Below the pieces are notes generated by a model that had not been told where the DNA came from, did not search any database, and saw only the letters and a program-made list of their open reading frames with translations. 64,000 bases of DNA from Cyathus striatus (taxonomy: Eukaryota > Basidiomycota > Agaricomycetes > Agaricales > Nidulariaceae), in NCBI GenBank assembly GCA_025738555.1, contig JAOVFP010000024.1, positions 992,001-1,056,000 of the forward strand. The letters run 5' to 3'. Shown here one piece after another: positions 34,211 through 50,275 of this stretch. Position numbers and translations under genes: made by a program. Each line of letters opens with the position of its first letter. Position 1 is the stretch's first letter.

Positions 34211-36888
34211 ATGACCTCCTCCCTTTTCCCTCTTCACCAGCGCCTCCGCCTGTCAGTCTACATCCTTCTCTTGCTACCCCGAAACAATCATCATCTAACG
34301 TGCTTACTAGCTATGTGGATAACGAAGCGTACACCTTTGTCCCCGACACTGGTGAGCCAGAAGCCCTGGTTTTTCACCGCTTATCCGGCGACGTCCAGCA
34401 CAGAAGTATGTTGTTCTATCACTGCATGTCTGATCAAGTCTCACTTTTTATGTAGAGCTCAAGGCTCCCCTCAATTCGCGCGGTGTTGCCAGAACCGTCT
34501 ACGGTATCATTGGCTCTATAAGTCTAACACTCTGTATGTAGTCGAGCAATCTGTCGTATTTCTGCCCTGACAGTGTTTTAGCCGAGTATCTGATTGTCAT
34601 AACTGCCCGAGAACTACGTGGACGGTTTATGGGTCATGACGTCTTTCGAGCCACCAAATTCGATATTCTTCCTATGAACCCTAATATTTCAGCTCATAAT
34701 CCCCCGCATGAAGTAGAAGCCCATTTGTTAGGCCTCGTTCGCTCCCACTTCTATACCGGGAACTTCTTGTTTTCGTACACTTTCGATCTTACGACGAGGC
34801 TGCAAGTGCAGTGGGAGAATAAGGACGCAGCAGTTGGAAAGCCTCTTTGGTCATTGGTGAGAATCGGTACCATAGTTATGCGTTATGTACCATGCTTACT
34901 TGAGGTGAAAGGTGGACGATCGTTTCTTTTGGAACAAGTGAGTCCCTTACTTGCCTTATGACTACAGTTACTGACTCGCCGCAATAGATTCCTAATGACC
35001 AAATTTACTGATATCGTTACATCTGAGTCTAACCAAAGCGTGGGTTTGTTGGATTATCGAACAATTTAGTTGATGCTAATGTTATTATAGCTCTTCTCAT
35101 ACATACTCCCCATCATGTACGGTAGTACGTGTCGTGTCCTTTATAGCGCCTGCTAGTCGTGGGACTAATGATTCTTACAGCATTTGAGATTCGACCACTC
35201 TTTCTGCTTGGAAGACACATGCAGCTCGCCCTCATTAGTAGGCGTTCGCGTTACCGCGCTGGAACACGTTACTTCCGGCGCGGAATTGATGAACAAGGCC
35301 ACGTTGCCAACTTTAATGAAACCGAGCAAATTCTGTTACTAGAGAATCCTGCTCCCCCTGGTGCTCTTCGTCAAGTGGATGATAACTTTGCTGCGAAGCT
35401 TAGCTTTGTGCAAATTCGAGGGAGCGTGCCGCTTTTCTGGAGTGAAATCAACACACTCAGGTATAAACCGGATCTGCAAATTATGGATCGTGATGACACC
35501 GTAAGTTCGCTACCGAAACAGTAGAACTGCGTTTCCTGACTGGTTCGGTAGGCTGCCGTCATGAAGAAACATCTTATGGAACAAGTTAATACTTACGGCG
35601 AGCAGTCACTTGTTAACCTTATTAATAAGAAAGGACACGAGCAGCCGGTCAAGGAGGCATACGAGAGATACGTTGAGTTGGTGAGTTCTTTGACATTTCA
35701 TGTGCAATTGAATATAATAACATGCATGTTTAGCTTGCCCTTCCAAACACTCGATATGAGTATTTCGATTTCCACAGCGAGTGTAAGAATATGCAATGGG
35801 ACCGTATCAGCGTTCTTATCGACAGAATGATTGAAGACATTGACCGCCATGGGTCCGTAACGTTAGCAGTTGACTGTTATTGATGTTAACAACGTTGTAG
35901 TTATTTCCAAGTTAACACTAATGATCCCAACCCAGTGAAGGTTCAGAAGGGTGTTGTTCGTACGAACTGCATGGACAATCTTGATCGTACCAACGTCGTC
36001 CAGGCGGCTTTGGCAAAATGGACTTTGAATGTGCAGTTGAGGCACTTAGGAATACTTGGGAAGGATGCCGGTGTCGACGACTACGAAGATTTTAGCAAAA
36101 CATTCAGAGAAAGTAAGCGGCCTTGCGTGTATTTTCCAGATATGATATTGAACTTTTTTAACAGTGTGGGCTGATCATGCCGACGCCATTGCAAAGGCAT
36201 ATGGTGGCTCGGGTGCTCTTAAGTCTGATTTCACTAGGACTAACAAGCGCACAAGTAAAGGCGTTCTAGAGGATGGCCTGAAATCGCTAACAAGATATCT
36301 GAGGAATACATTCTTTGACGGACCCAGACAGGTTGAGTGTTACTACTTTTTTCAGTAGACACTCAAATAACTGTTATATACAGGATGGATTTGACCTCGT
36401 CACAGGTAATTGGATACCTCGAAAGGATCCGTCAACGTCACTCTCCTTAGTTGTTGATACACGACCCTTACTCACTCGTGCGGTAAGTTGTAGATATTTG
36501 ATGTACTGTAATATTACTGACACTTGCCTCAGATGCCTGTTGTTATTTCATTTTCGATATTCATGATTCTCGCTGGCTTAACATTGCCTCGTTCTTCCGG
36601 TAGCTAACTTTATTATTCCGAGTATTATATTCACTAAAGACTTCGGCAGATTACTCGATAATTTACTATTTTTTGATTTGGTTCAGCATCCTGTCGTTTG
36701 CGCTGATCTTCATGCTCATTCACGGAATTGACTTCGTAGTGTGGCCAAAGCTTATACCTATGATAGATATTATCTACTACAAAGGTGATGGATTCCGCTC
36801 TGCACGTCATGGCATGGGCTTGAAGCTCAGCAGTGTTCGAGGAGCTGAAAAGGTTGAACTAGAGAACCGTAGAAAAAGAGATGACTAG
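34211..36888 (+). CDS. SAC1: Phosphoinositide phosphatase Sac1
   Basis: ER/Golgi-anchored enzyme that dephosphorylates PI4P, including at ER-plasma membrane contacts. Fifteen exons: 34211-34251, 34311-34405, 34456-34533, 34582-34856, 34912-34937, 34988-35039, 35091-35124, 35181-35500, 35552-35680, 35734-35852, 35901-36112, 36165-36331, 36384-36482, 36533-36599, 36650-36888; 650 residues. The Sac domain shows [28 protein letters not shown] and the catalytic CX5R motif in [12 protein letters not shown]. Two C-terminal transmembrane helices ([16 protein letters not shown] and [18 protein letters not shown]) are separated by a short lumenal loop, followed by a basic cytosolic tail. One exon is 26 nt. 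Functionally it pairs with the tricalbin gene 14 kb away, but there is no evidence of co-regulation. Confidence 0.96.
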
Positions 36889-37368
36889 AGTTATTTCTTC
36901 TTTTCCAACTATTTCTCCTTGCTTTCTGCCTTTATAATAATACTTATTTCTTGTTTCTTTTGTATATAGAGTTGTATTTCGCACTGTTTTTTATATATCT
37001 TTCACCTCTCGTTATGCAAGAGTTTAATTGGAAGAGCTGCCTTATAAACAAAAGATAAAAATAAAGATTTTCAGTTCCAAAAAATGATCTTTGACATACG
37101 GAATGCTGCAACCTGTTTCAATTAGAAAATGCATGCGGACTTCGAAGATGGTCGCAAATTTTCTTAATATGAGCCGGTTTGATTATTGTTAGTTGCGAGG
37201 TGACAATTTTGAAATTATAAGTGCCGCGGAGTTACACTCAAACAGATACAAATTTTCAGAGTACGGACACAGGTTTCAAAGTTTGTAACTTGCGACATCC
37301 CATATTCACTTGGCTTGACCACCGCTTGTTTCTTGTATATACGCTTTCTCCGTTCTCCGTCAATCGTA
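36889..37368. other. SAC1-SET intergenic region
   Basis: AT-rich, no gene or repeat seen. Confidence 0.5.
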
Positions 37369-38417
37369 ATGGCTAAAGGTACAAAACGCGCGTCTCCTGG
37401 TGCTGAAGACGAGAAAAACCCCCTTCAGAGTGTCGAACTTAGCGACGAGGATGCCAAAAAGCTGCAAGTGGTTCAGCGCGATCTTGCTCGTACTGAGCTT
37501 GTTCTTGGTGGGTGATAACGTTGAGATAGCGTTGGGTGGAAACTAACATGCGGTTATAGAGCGTAATGCTCAGGCCTACTTGCGCCCTGTATACGAAAAA
37601 CGCCGAGAGACGCTCAAATCTATTCCCAACTTCTGGCCTGTTGCCCTGATGAACCACAGCCTTTTCAACTTTTTTATTCAACACAATGCCGATAAAACAG
37701 CCTTGAGCTATCTTGAGGATGTATGGGTTGAGAAGGATCCTAAGGAGCATCGCTGCTTTACTATTGAATTCGTAAGTAGCAAGGCGTATTGTAGACTTTT
37801 ATGAGCTAATGATAATATACAGCACTTCAGGGAGAATCAGTATTTCGAGGACAAGGTTCTTAAGAAGGAATTCAAGTATGTTCCTCCGCCTGTTGCTACC
37901 GATGAAAAGAGCGACGAGAACGGGATTACGGACTCGATGCTCGAATTCTCATGGGAGCGGGACGTTGAGCCATCTGTGAGTATAGATTTTGGAAAGATAC
38001 ACGAGAAAAAGATAGGGTTCTGAAGGAAGGATATACAGGAAATCAAGATTAAATGGAAAGACCCAGATAATGCGTTGACCAAGGTGTACCCGCGCAAGGC
38101 GGATGCGGACGACGACGAAGACGAGATGCCTGCTGACCCAGGCAGCTTCTTCAACTTCTTTGAACACAAGGCTGACCCGTCTGATGTAAGTGGAATTATT
38201 CTGGAATGGCGTGAAGAAGAGGCTGACGGATGCTGTTTCGTAACCACAGATGGGACTGACTTTGGCGAACGAGATCTTCCCCGAGGCCATTGAGTACTTT
38301 TTGGGGAATCTTGGGAGTGATGAGCTGGACTCGGATGAGGAGGACTCTGAGGACGACAACGACGAGGCTGATGAGATTGACTTGGAGAAGCACCGGAGCA
38401 AGAAGCAGAAGGTGTAG
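37369..38417 (+). CDS. SET/NAP1-family histone chaperone
   Basis: Nuclear histone chaperone related to SET/TAF-I and Vps75. Exons: 37369-37507, 37560-37771, 37823-37975, 38039-38185, 38250-38417; 272 residues. A long N-terminal helix (SDEDAKKLQVVQRDLARTEL) forms the dimerisation backbone. The earmuff domain follows, with SIPNFWPVALMNH, YLEDVWVEKDPKEHRCFTIE, FHFRENQYF and IKIKWKDPDN. The segment GSFFNFFEHK precedes an acidic tail rich in Asp/Glu (ELDSDEEDSEDDNDEADEID) and a basic end (KHRSKKQKV). FFNFF and the 65-nt gap between backbone and earmuff fit SET rather than Nap1 itself. The intron at 38186-38249 is 64 nt, stop-free at its 5' part and easily misread as coding. Confidence 0.92.
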
Positions 38418-38583
38418 GGAGATGTATTTGTGTTGGTGGGAATGCGAGTAGTAGCTAGACTAAGAATAGGTTCAGAATTTGTTTACTGAAAATACACGGC
38501 ACATGGACACGGAGATGTTAGCCCCATTAATTCCAGCTGACCATTCTTATTTCCACTGTTTGCTTTCAACCTCCATCCACCTC

Positions 38584-38647
38584 CTTCCCCTTCCCCTTTT
38601 TCTTCTCCTTTACCTTTTCCTTTCCTTCTCCTTCTCCCTATCCCGTC
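38584..38647 (+). promoter_or_regulatory. Pyrimidine tract immediately upstream of the chitin deacetylase start
   Basis: About 60 bases of almost pure C/T (CCTTCCCCTTTTTCTTC-type) end 6 bp before the ATG. Such CT tracts mark transcription start regions of strongly expressed fungal genes. Confidence 0.5.
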
Positions 38648-38652
38648 CCGCC

Positions 38653-40580
38653 ATGAAGCTCTCCTCATCCGCGCCCTTCTTGTCCCTCGCGACAATCCCC
38701 CTTCTCGTTGCTGCACACGCCAGCGATCCCTTGGCAGTCCGCCATGCCCACCAAGAACGCCAAGCTCCCCCGGCTGCTGCTGCCTCCGCCTCGACGCCTG
38801 CCAGTGTCAGCAGTGCACCTGCCTCTGCCTCAGTCTCTGCCCCAGCTGGGAGCGCTGTCGTCTCTGGCTCTGCCGCCTCAGGTGTCTCCGCGCTCTCGAG
38901 CTCTGCAATTCCGTCGCCAGCCACGACCTTCACCTTCTCGCTTCAGGCCACTAACCCAACTGCAGTCCCGCTTTCGGACATCGTTGCGACTGCTGCGACC
39001 TCAGTCACTCTTCCGCTCGATTCCACTGCGGCTCCTGGCTCCACTCCCACCTTCCTGCCTGGTGCACCCCCGTTGCCAGATGGTACGTACACCTCATCAC
39101 ACCCCCTGCCAGTCTTTGCCTTTGTCACACTTCCATCTTTTTTTTCTTCTTCTCGCTTGCTATATTTACTTTTGTGACATGATGTCATATTTATAGCCTG
39201 CCGGAATGAAGTTTGACTTGCGGCAAACCAGTGTACTGATTCTTTCATTTTCTCGTGACAGCTTCCCTGCTCCATCCTACCGACTACCCAACCCTTGACA
39301 AGCCTCCCCCAACCGACTCCCCGCTTGTCCAGCAATGGATGCAGGAACTCAACAACAGCGGCGTGAACATCCCAAACATCGCTCCAACCGTTGCCGGTGC
39401 GTTCTCCATGCAGTTCTCTATTCACTGTGATTTAACCTATATATATCATACTCAGGTGGATGCCCTGCTAACCAGGCGGCTGCAGCTGACACGAGTCGCT
39501 GCTGGTGGACATGCGGAGGGTGCACACGAGACACTGATATCACCGAATGTCCTACGGCCATGGAATGGGGTCTCACCTATGATGACGGCCCAGCCTTCTA
39601 TACTTCCAACCTTCTTAACTATCTTGACCAGCAGAACCTTAAGTCCACCTTCTTTGTGGTCGGCTCCCGTGTCATCTCTTTCCCCAACATTCTCCAGACT
39701 CAGTACTTGGGCCAGCACCAGATTGCCGTTCACACTTGGAGCCACCCTTCGTTAACCACCCTCACCACTGAAGAAATCGTGGCTGAGCTCGGTTGGTCTA
39801 AGAAGGTTATCAAGGATGTCCTCGGTGTTACTCCCAACATGATGCGCCCTCCTTTCGGTGACATCGAGTACGTTTTCCCTTCACCACAGTCTAACTACGT
39901 CTCATAATGTGTCATTAACAGTGATCGCGTCCGCGCCATCTCGCTTGCAATGGGTTTGACTCCTGTTATGTGGACACGCATCAGTCCAATGGCAACATTT
40001 GATACTGACGGTACGTCGTTCTTGCTTTCATTTCTGTAAATCAACTTCTCACCTTTCATATAAAGATTTCAACATTCACAGTGGTGTCACATCGGTTCAA
40101 CAGGTCCTCCAGAACTGGGAAAACATTCTTGGGAACGCGACCACTCGTGATACCGGCTTCATCGTCTTAGAGCATGATCTCTTCCAGCAGTCCGTAGAGG
40201 TCGCCACTGGTTACATTCTCCCTGACGCGTTGGCTCACCAGCCCGCATTCAACATCAAGCCTGTCATCTCATGCCTCAACAAGCCCCTCGGCAACGCCTA
40301 CATCGAAACCAACGATAACTCGACAAACCCTCCTGTCTCGTTAGGTAAGAGCGCTGCTAGTTCTTTGAGCTCCTTCGACAATGGAACTAACCCTTCTATA
40401 GTAGGGACTGCTACTGTTGCTGGTGGCACCGGCGCTGCCAGTGGAGCTGCACAGGCATCTGCGTCTACATCTAAAGGTGCGGATTCGAACGCCAATAATT
40501 CGAACGCAGCCTCTGCTTTAGGTGCTGGCTTAGTAACCGCCGCCGGTCTCGTTGCAGGCATTGCCGCCGTTGCTCTCTAA
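38653..40580 (+). CDS. Chitin deacetylase (polysaccharide deacetylase family, CE4), GPI-anchored
   Basis: Converts cell-wall chitin to chitosan at the cell surface. Exons: 38653-39082, 39262-39396, 39456-39867, 39922-40010, 40066-40580. The protein has a signal peptide (MKLSSSAPFLSLATIPLLVA), a Ser/Ala/Pro-rich mucin-like stretch to about residue 145 and a Cys-rich block (CWWTCGGC). The CE4 core has TYDDGP (catalytic Asp and metal Asp), HTWSHPSLTTL (metal His pair) and RPPFGD. A Ser/Thr/Ala-rich tail ends in a hydrophobic GPI signal (GAGLVTAAGLVAGIAAVAL). Positions 40345-40401 look like a perfect 57-nt intron (gtaaga, CTAAC, ctatag) but carry no stop and are divisible by three. Two isoforms differing by 19 residues are therefore possible. 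Confidence 0.94.
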
Positions 40581-41592
40581 AAGTTAAACATCACAGCGAG
40601 CATATTACCTATTTCAAGTACTGCTGATGATACGATACGTTTGGATCATTTATTTTAGAGCTGTCAAGGACTCTGTTCTCCATCTACTTTTTCACAGAAT
40701 GTTACTATAAGTATAACTGGGCTCCATACATACCCTTCATTGTTGCACATTTACCATCGCATGCAGTCCTTTAAGTAATACTTTCTTTATGAAGTCTGGT
40801 GACTTCGTAATGTTTGCAGTTAACTAGAACGGTTTTATTACCCTTACAATAGCATATGTCATGGTTCCGAGCTTTGGACTCGTTTCTTTGTTACAGTAAT
40901 GCGTCCACTCTTTCGACAATCACATTCGTTTGGTAGGAAATTACGTGAATAAGAACATGATACTTGAGGTTATGAATGAACGCGTGAAGTTCATGAATGA
41001 AAATTAAACCTAAAACAGAAAACTATAGCAAGCACGATGTTCTATTCGCAGATGATTGCGAATAAAATGGCATTAACTTTACGTGTTGTAATATTGTTAT
41101 GAAGTGCAAAAATAGTATGTATGTAGCAGAACATGATCTATTCATGGGTAATCGTAAGGTATGTTACGTGGTAGCACAGTACATGAGGAGTAAACAGGCA
41201 CAAGATAAGGTATTATGCGCAAAGGTCCAAAGGCTACATGTATGTTGAATGACAGCGATTGCTGTATCGCCATCTACGAGGGGAACGTGATTATCGTAAT
41301 AATGAAAAAAGGAAAAGGAAAAGAAATCATAAAAATGGCCCAACAAAGCAGCAAGCAACCCAGAAAAGTAGAAACCATAAAAGAGAAGAATAAAGTATAA
41401 GAGAGGGACTAACGCGGATATACGTGAAATAAAGTAAGGGGAGTGCCACCAAAACCCATCAAACTAGAACCACCGCATGACAAGGCACTCCATCTAAAGG
41501 TCTAATTCAAGACAAAATCTTCAGCGTTAAGGCAAAGCGATTCGTATGTGTGAAAGAAAGAGCTCTTAGTACTCGTGAAAAGTCTAGATTTG
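40581..41592. other. Convergent 3' region between chitin deacetylase and SRPK
   Basis: About 1 kb, AT-rich, with a purine-rich stretch near 41310-41400. No gene or structured repeat recognised. Confidence 0.5.
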
Positions 41593-44824
<3,232 letters not shown>

Positions 44825-46120
44825 GTACGAGATGGCGCTGACGAGGAAGTGAAAGGAGGGAAGGGGGAGAAGGAAAGGGAAAGGGGGATGAGGATGAGGA
44901 TGGGGGAGAGAGGGAGATGAGGAGGTGTTCGAGGTGGCGTTTGGCACGTAAAGTCGGCCCTGGCATTAGCCTAGAATATCCGTATTATTTCAATATTCAT
45001 TATAAAATATTTTAATATCTTTACTCCTATTGGCTCGTTCTTGTTACTCACATGCTTTCAGATGGCGTTCCGCAGCCCGCTTCCAACATTGTCCGTTACC
45101 TTCCGTTACCCTCTCAGATCTCTCCTCCACCTCCTCTTTCAGCAGTAGCTGGTTTTACTGCCTAGGCGCCTACCGGTACCCTTTGCAAGCCAACCTCCCA
45201 CTATGCATTTCGTCCTCTTCCATCCAAGCAACTCGAATACACCATGAACGACACATGAGAGCTTCTTCCATTATCCGACATCGGCAAAGTGCTATGCTGT
45301 GTGCTCTCCGGTCCGCCACTCCTTGCAAAACATTTTGGAACGCTCCTCTAGTCATCTCGTGCTATTTGCAATGCAATGAATCTCAGGTTTTCTCTGCACT
45401 GCTTACGCCGGTCGCACTAGCTTTTCTTTCGGATCGGATCCACGCCGCTCTTGGTCGGAGAGGTGACTAGAGTCAGTAGACCGACGTACTACTGCGGCCT
45501 ACAGGCTTCTGCAGTATACTACTTAGGGCTTACCCACCTTTTAACAAGATATCTGAACCTTTTCTGACGGTGTGGAGTTCAACCCTCCGTTTATTGTGCG
45601 GCATAATATTCCCAGTTGGCAGAGACGCGGGAAATTGGTAAGCAGGTTTAGTAAATGCATACATAGGTTGTTGATAGGTTGTTGAAGTTATACTCTTTGC
45701 TTGGAAAGTATACTAAGTAGTGATATGTTGTAACAATAGCAGGATCAAGAATAAATTAAAATTGGGTTAGCTGAACCAAATATGAAGTAGCTAAATATGA
45801 TATTGCAAGTCTCACGAGGAGGTGCAGCTTAAGAGTTGGAGTAGGTGATAGTAAGCTACATATGCGGAAGCAATGATCCGAGAGCCTCGACTGTGTAATT
45901 ACTAACAGTGTAGTGACCGGCGATACGCCAAGGGCCTCTTTCCGCTTACTAGTACCTATATCATTATCAATAATCATGGCCTTCAACGACCACCATTAAA
46001 GCTGCTGCCAGTTAACTAAGTTTATCTCTCTGCCCTCTGTCTTATATCCTTTCTATTCCAGTACCCTTGTCGCTCCAACGTATCCCCTTCTCCCACCCTC
46101 TCCAACGCTCTATACATATA
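44825..46120. other. Divergent 1.3-kb region between two kinase genes
   Basis: Starts with a G/A-rich tract (44845-44925). On the minus strand this tract reads as Pro/His/Phe/Leu-rich if translated and is better regarded as the SRPK 5' leader. The remainder contains no gene that I can support. An open frame at 45030-45470 begins with a non-ATG codon and has no recognisable domain. Confidence 0.5.
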
Positions 46121-48342
46121 ATGCCCACTGATAACTCACCGTTTCATCCAGGTGCCCAACCCTTTCCTCCAGAACAAAAGAAGTTTATAGGAGCAGTCAA
46201 GGATGACTGGCAGATGTATAGGTATGCATCCAATCCCACTCCGCTGCGTTCAACTTCTCTTAGGCCCCTTCCCAAGTGACCGTGCCACCGACTACACTAT
46301 TGGCGCTCCAATTGGCTTCGGTGCTTCGTCTATCGTTTATACCGCACTCTATCATCCACAAACTGAGCATCCCTCTCCCGCTCTTCCGCCCCAATCCCAT
46401 GTGCGCTGAAGGTCCTCGATCTCGATTCCCTCCCTCCACGTTCCCTTCACCTTCTCCAGCGTGAAACCACCCTCATGTCCCTCTCCAAACATCCGAACGT
46501 CCTGCGTGTTCGTGGCTCTTGGATAGAGGGCCATAAACTCTACATAGCCTTGCGTCTCATGAATAAAGGCAGCGCTGCAGACGTGATACGATATGGATGG
46601 CCCGGTGGTATGGAGGAAGATGTTTGCCTATGCATCCTTGCGCAGTCCCTAAAAGGTCTCAAGTACGTTTGTTCTTTCTCACACTTTACTTCTCAACAAA
46701 TTAATTTACTTCCTTGCACAGTTATCTACATGTAAACGGATTTATCCATCGTGATGTTAAGGCTGCCAATCTACTCATCGACGACGATGGCACAGTTCTA
46801 CTTGGGGACTTGGGCGTAGCTGCCGATTTGGCCGAGCATCCCTCCCATCATCTTCCTTCTTCCCGATCAAGCAAGACTACCGCCGCTGCCGCCCTTTCGC
46901 AGGTTCCGCATATATCAAGCAAACAAGGTCCGCCGTCTCAAAGCGTTCTATCGCATTTGGTTCATCTGTGCCAGCTTCCCGGCCTCAAGTGGGAAAGCGG
47001 AAATCATTTGTAGGCACAGTACGATTGGTTTCTACTGTGAATCCAATAATAGGCAATGATTCTAATAAGTACGCTATTTTAGCCTTGCTGGATGGCCCCG
47101 GAGATTATTCAAGGAAACCAGTACGACTCTTCCGCCGATATCTGGAGCTTTGGTATTACCGCTCTTGAACTAACCCAAGGTCGTCCTCCCCGCTCCCGAG
47201 AGTCACCTCAAAATGTTTTACTGAGGACGTACGCTCGTTGACAATATGCCTGTCTGTTTAAATCTTATGATGTTCCAGAATTCAAGAAGAACCCCCTTCC
47301 TTGGATCGCGAAGGTGGAACATTCAAATATTCACGCACTTTCAAAGAGGTCATTGATATGTGTCTAGCAAAGGATCCTTCCAAACGGTTAGATATTTTGT
47401 AAACTTTAGCCTACCTATCTCAGTCTTATGTCATTTATAGTCCAACCGCCGAAGAACTTCTGCAGACCCCTTTTTTCAAATCCGCGAAAAAGAAATCTTA
47501 TCTTGTCAATGCCATTCTTAGTACGTGATGTTTGTACACCTGGCCTGATATGTACTGACTATGTGTGCTTATAGAGGACCTCCCTCCTTTAACGCAACGC
47601 CAGGAACGCCGGATCACTAAGAATTCCCAATCGCTTCTGTCTATTGATTCTTGGGACTTTGCTACGACTGTCCGCTCACCGACAGCCAGTGTATATCGGA
47701 ACAGGGTGCTTGACGATACCTACAGTCCAACAGAATCATCAAAACCGGACGATGTCGAGACGGTGTTCGAAATGGAGGAGGAAGCGACACGCAAAACTTC
47801 AGATGAGCATTCTTCTCTGCGGAGCTCTTCGAGATCTATATCTTGGGGCGAGGAGCAGCCTATCCATAAGACTCATATGGAGCGTTTGGAACCCATGCCT
47901 TCATCTCCATCAAATTCGCAAGGATCTGCAGGACCTTCCGAAAGCCCAGGAGAAGGAAAATCTTTCTTGTCTCCCCCCAGTCCGTCTACCGCACCTTCGT
48001 CTGTACCTGATTCTCTGCACATGGCCCCAGCAACCATTTTCCAACCTCCGAAGACGTATCTGTCACAAAATTCGACCACTCCGCCTGGCGATGGCCCTCT
48101 AAGTCTATGGCGTAAAATCAAGAGTAATGTAAGACGCCCCTCCTCTAGAGGCGGGCCAGTAGACACTAGTGCGGAGGGAAAGACAGGGATGGGTAGCAAG
48201 TTCGCCGGGGCCGGAAAGAACATGTTATCGAGAACAGGAAGTCGCACTGCCAGTGCTGTTGGTGGTGAGCTCTATTTTTATTTGAGAGTCTATTCGGAAC
48301 TGACAACCATGCTTCCTAGCCTTCATTCAAGGCAGATCTTAA
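46121..48342 (+). CDS. Ste20-type kinase of the FRAY/OSR1 (GCK-VI) class, with a single-base frame defect
   Basis: Ser/Thr kinase probably acting in osmotic or morphogenesis signalling, by analogy with OSR1/SPAK. Exons: 46121-46221, 46277-46662, 46722-46927, 46975-47018, 47083-47228, 47279-47386, 47441-47520, 47575-48264, 48320-48342; the last intron is uncertain. Motifs: glycine loop [12 protein letters not shown], the VAIK-type ALKVLDL, catalytic [19 protein letters not shown] (DLG for DFG), activation-loop [16 protein letters not shown], and a post-kinase segment [12 protein letters not shown] then [13 protein letters not shown], characteristic of FRAY. The C-terminus is Ser/Pro-rich. Oddity: exon 2 lacks one base at about 46394-46399, between PALPPQS and CALKV. 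As written, translation stops right after the glycine loop. No donor site exists there to rescue it by splicing. Confidence 0.88.
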
Positions 48343-48696
48343 GGATGCGGCAATCCTTTTTAACGATGTTAACGATTTTATGAACTTCAGGTATTATAAA
48401 GATACTCATAGCCTGGATCATTATTGACCATATGGTTATTTATTTTATTGGGTATATTGTATTTTTAATATAGCATCGCCGCCTACCCTCTGTACACTAC
48501 AATACCAATTATTTCTGTCCTGGCACTACTGTGCTCTTTGCTTGATATTTGTTACTTGAATTCCCGCCGACATACAGTGATACAATATCAAGTTATCACC
48601 AACAGAGTTAACTATTTCTTTGTTGCAACATGGACAGAATGAAGTACATACAATGCATTAAATGTACAAAACGAAACGAAACGAAAACATAGGCCA
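48343..48696. other. Convergent 3' region between the FRAY kinase and CSN6
   Basis: 354 bp, AT-rich, no gene seen. Confidence 0.5.
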
Positions 48697-50047
48697 TCAG
48701 TGAAGACGGTCACCCCAATCTGGACCAGGCATAATACCCTGCCTGCCCATTCCTCTCCTCCTTGGTCCCCTTTCGTCTCGTCCAGATGTGATAACAATAT
48801 GTTTATCGACAATCTACCCAACAATTAACTTTTGAAATTTTGAAAAAATGGGATTTGATAAAGCTTACGTCGTTCAATATATTAGTGGACTTTGTCAATG
48901 ATGAAAGGAAAGCAGTGAGTTGAACATCCTCGTATTCCTTCACATAGACGTCAGAAAAATCGAGTAACCATCGTTACTATCGATACTTACCGTTTCAAAC
49001 TCCTGACGAAATTCTTTGTTTTCAGAGGCTGGAAGAGACGCGACAAGCGCCGACAATGCACGAAGGGTTGTGTAATCCTTTTGTGCTTGACCGGCTAGCA
49101 CATCTGTGACATACTTCACTAACACTAGAATACGCTCATGAAGCATCTTCACTGCAGAGCGCTGTGTACTCAAATGAGATTCCACTGAGGATCGAGAATT
49201 AGACGAATCATTGAAATATCGAGGGCTCGTACGTACAACTCGTTCCACTCCCCCCTCCTCGTGCTGTCCAATCAACAGCAATACGCTCTGCCTCTCCTGT
49301 TTCGACAGTGTAAGGGACTTCAATGAAGACGGAGCGCGATTTGCGATCGCGTATCTCGATGGAAGGTTCATAGGCTTTGAAGGGGAGAGTTTGAGCATTC
49401 ACATCGCCGCTGGCGATGGTGGATAGACTTGGTTGAAGGACGAGGAGAAGGGGAGTAGAGGAATAGATTGTAAACTGTAAAGAATGTTAGATTTGTAAAG
49501 TAACAGCGGTGAAGCATGCTCACCTGTTCGTGCAATGCAATGTGGCGAGGAGACACGCGAGGCGCAACTGTGTACCATCCGATAAATTCGAGAGATGGGA
49601 AGACTTGCTTGTCTAATATTTTACAAAGGTTTGGATAACAAAACCCCTTTGAATTAATGCGGACATACATTGATCTCGTCTTGATACGAGGAAACCATGG
49701 TCAACTGCTTCAGTGTCTCCTTCTACTGCCAACTCGAAGGTATTCACGATTTCCACTTCTCTCCCATTCTGTGTTCCTAGCAAAGCTCCAAGAACTGATA
49801 TAGTACGAGTTTGAATTCGTAAAAGCCATGATAACCATGAAGCATACCAAAAGGCTCAGATGTGTTCTTCTGAAGCTTTAATCGGGTTAAGTGCTCAGAG
49901 ATGTTCAGTATCGGTAGAGGGTGACTAGCATTGTCATTCTACACATGTCCTTCTGGAGCTACAGAATACTCACAGTGATAACGACAAGCCGGAGGTGGCA
50001 TTAGTGGAAAGAACTACGGAAACATCGTCGGTATCCATTGCGCTCAT
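48697..50047 (-). CDS. CSN6: COP9 signalosome subunit 6
   Basis: MPN-minus subunit of the COP9 signalosome, which removes Nedd8 from cullins; it pairs with Csn5. Exons: 50047-49974, 49924-49848, 49794-49669, 49612-49524, 49474-49237, 49184-48991, 48937-48869, 48813-48697; 327 residues. The MPN fold is visible: HPLPILNISEHLTRLK, VLGALLGTQNGREVEIVNTF, KQVFPSLEFIGWYTVAPRVS and TPLLLVLQPSL. The JAMM metal-binding His/Asp set is absent, as expected for Csn6. The C-terminal helical part includes MLHERILVLVKYVTDVLAGQ and DVQLTAFLSSLTKSTNILND. The start MSAMDTDD agrees with fungal Csn6. Rpn8 or eIF3f are excluded by the WYTVAP block and the tail. Confidence 0.9.
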
Positions 50048-50275
50048 GGTGAAAGCTGGTGAAGGTAGTTAAAAGATGTGATACTATTTAGTGAACTGAA
50101 CTTCAAGTATTTATTACAGTAATATATTGTCCGGTATACCGAATTTTGGTAACTATATACTGTAAGCTAATTCGAATTTTACCTCCCATAAAATGATATA
50201 TAAAAATCCAGCCTCTAAGTACCTACATATATAGTTTGTCTTATTTTATTTCAAGGAGTAAGTGAAGAAAAATAT

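Noticed and set aside
45030..45470. 146-codon open frame between the two kinase genes
   Set aside because: Starts at a TTG, has no recognisable domain, no splice context and a biased Ser/Arg/His composition typical of non-coding DNA.
46800..47018. Apparent second frameshift in the FRAY kinase between the DLG motif and the activation loop
   Set aside because: A normal 47-nt GT-AG intron (46928-46974) restores frame exactly.
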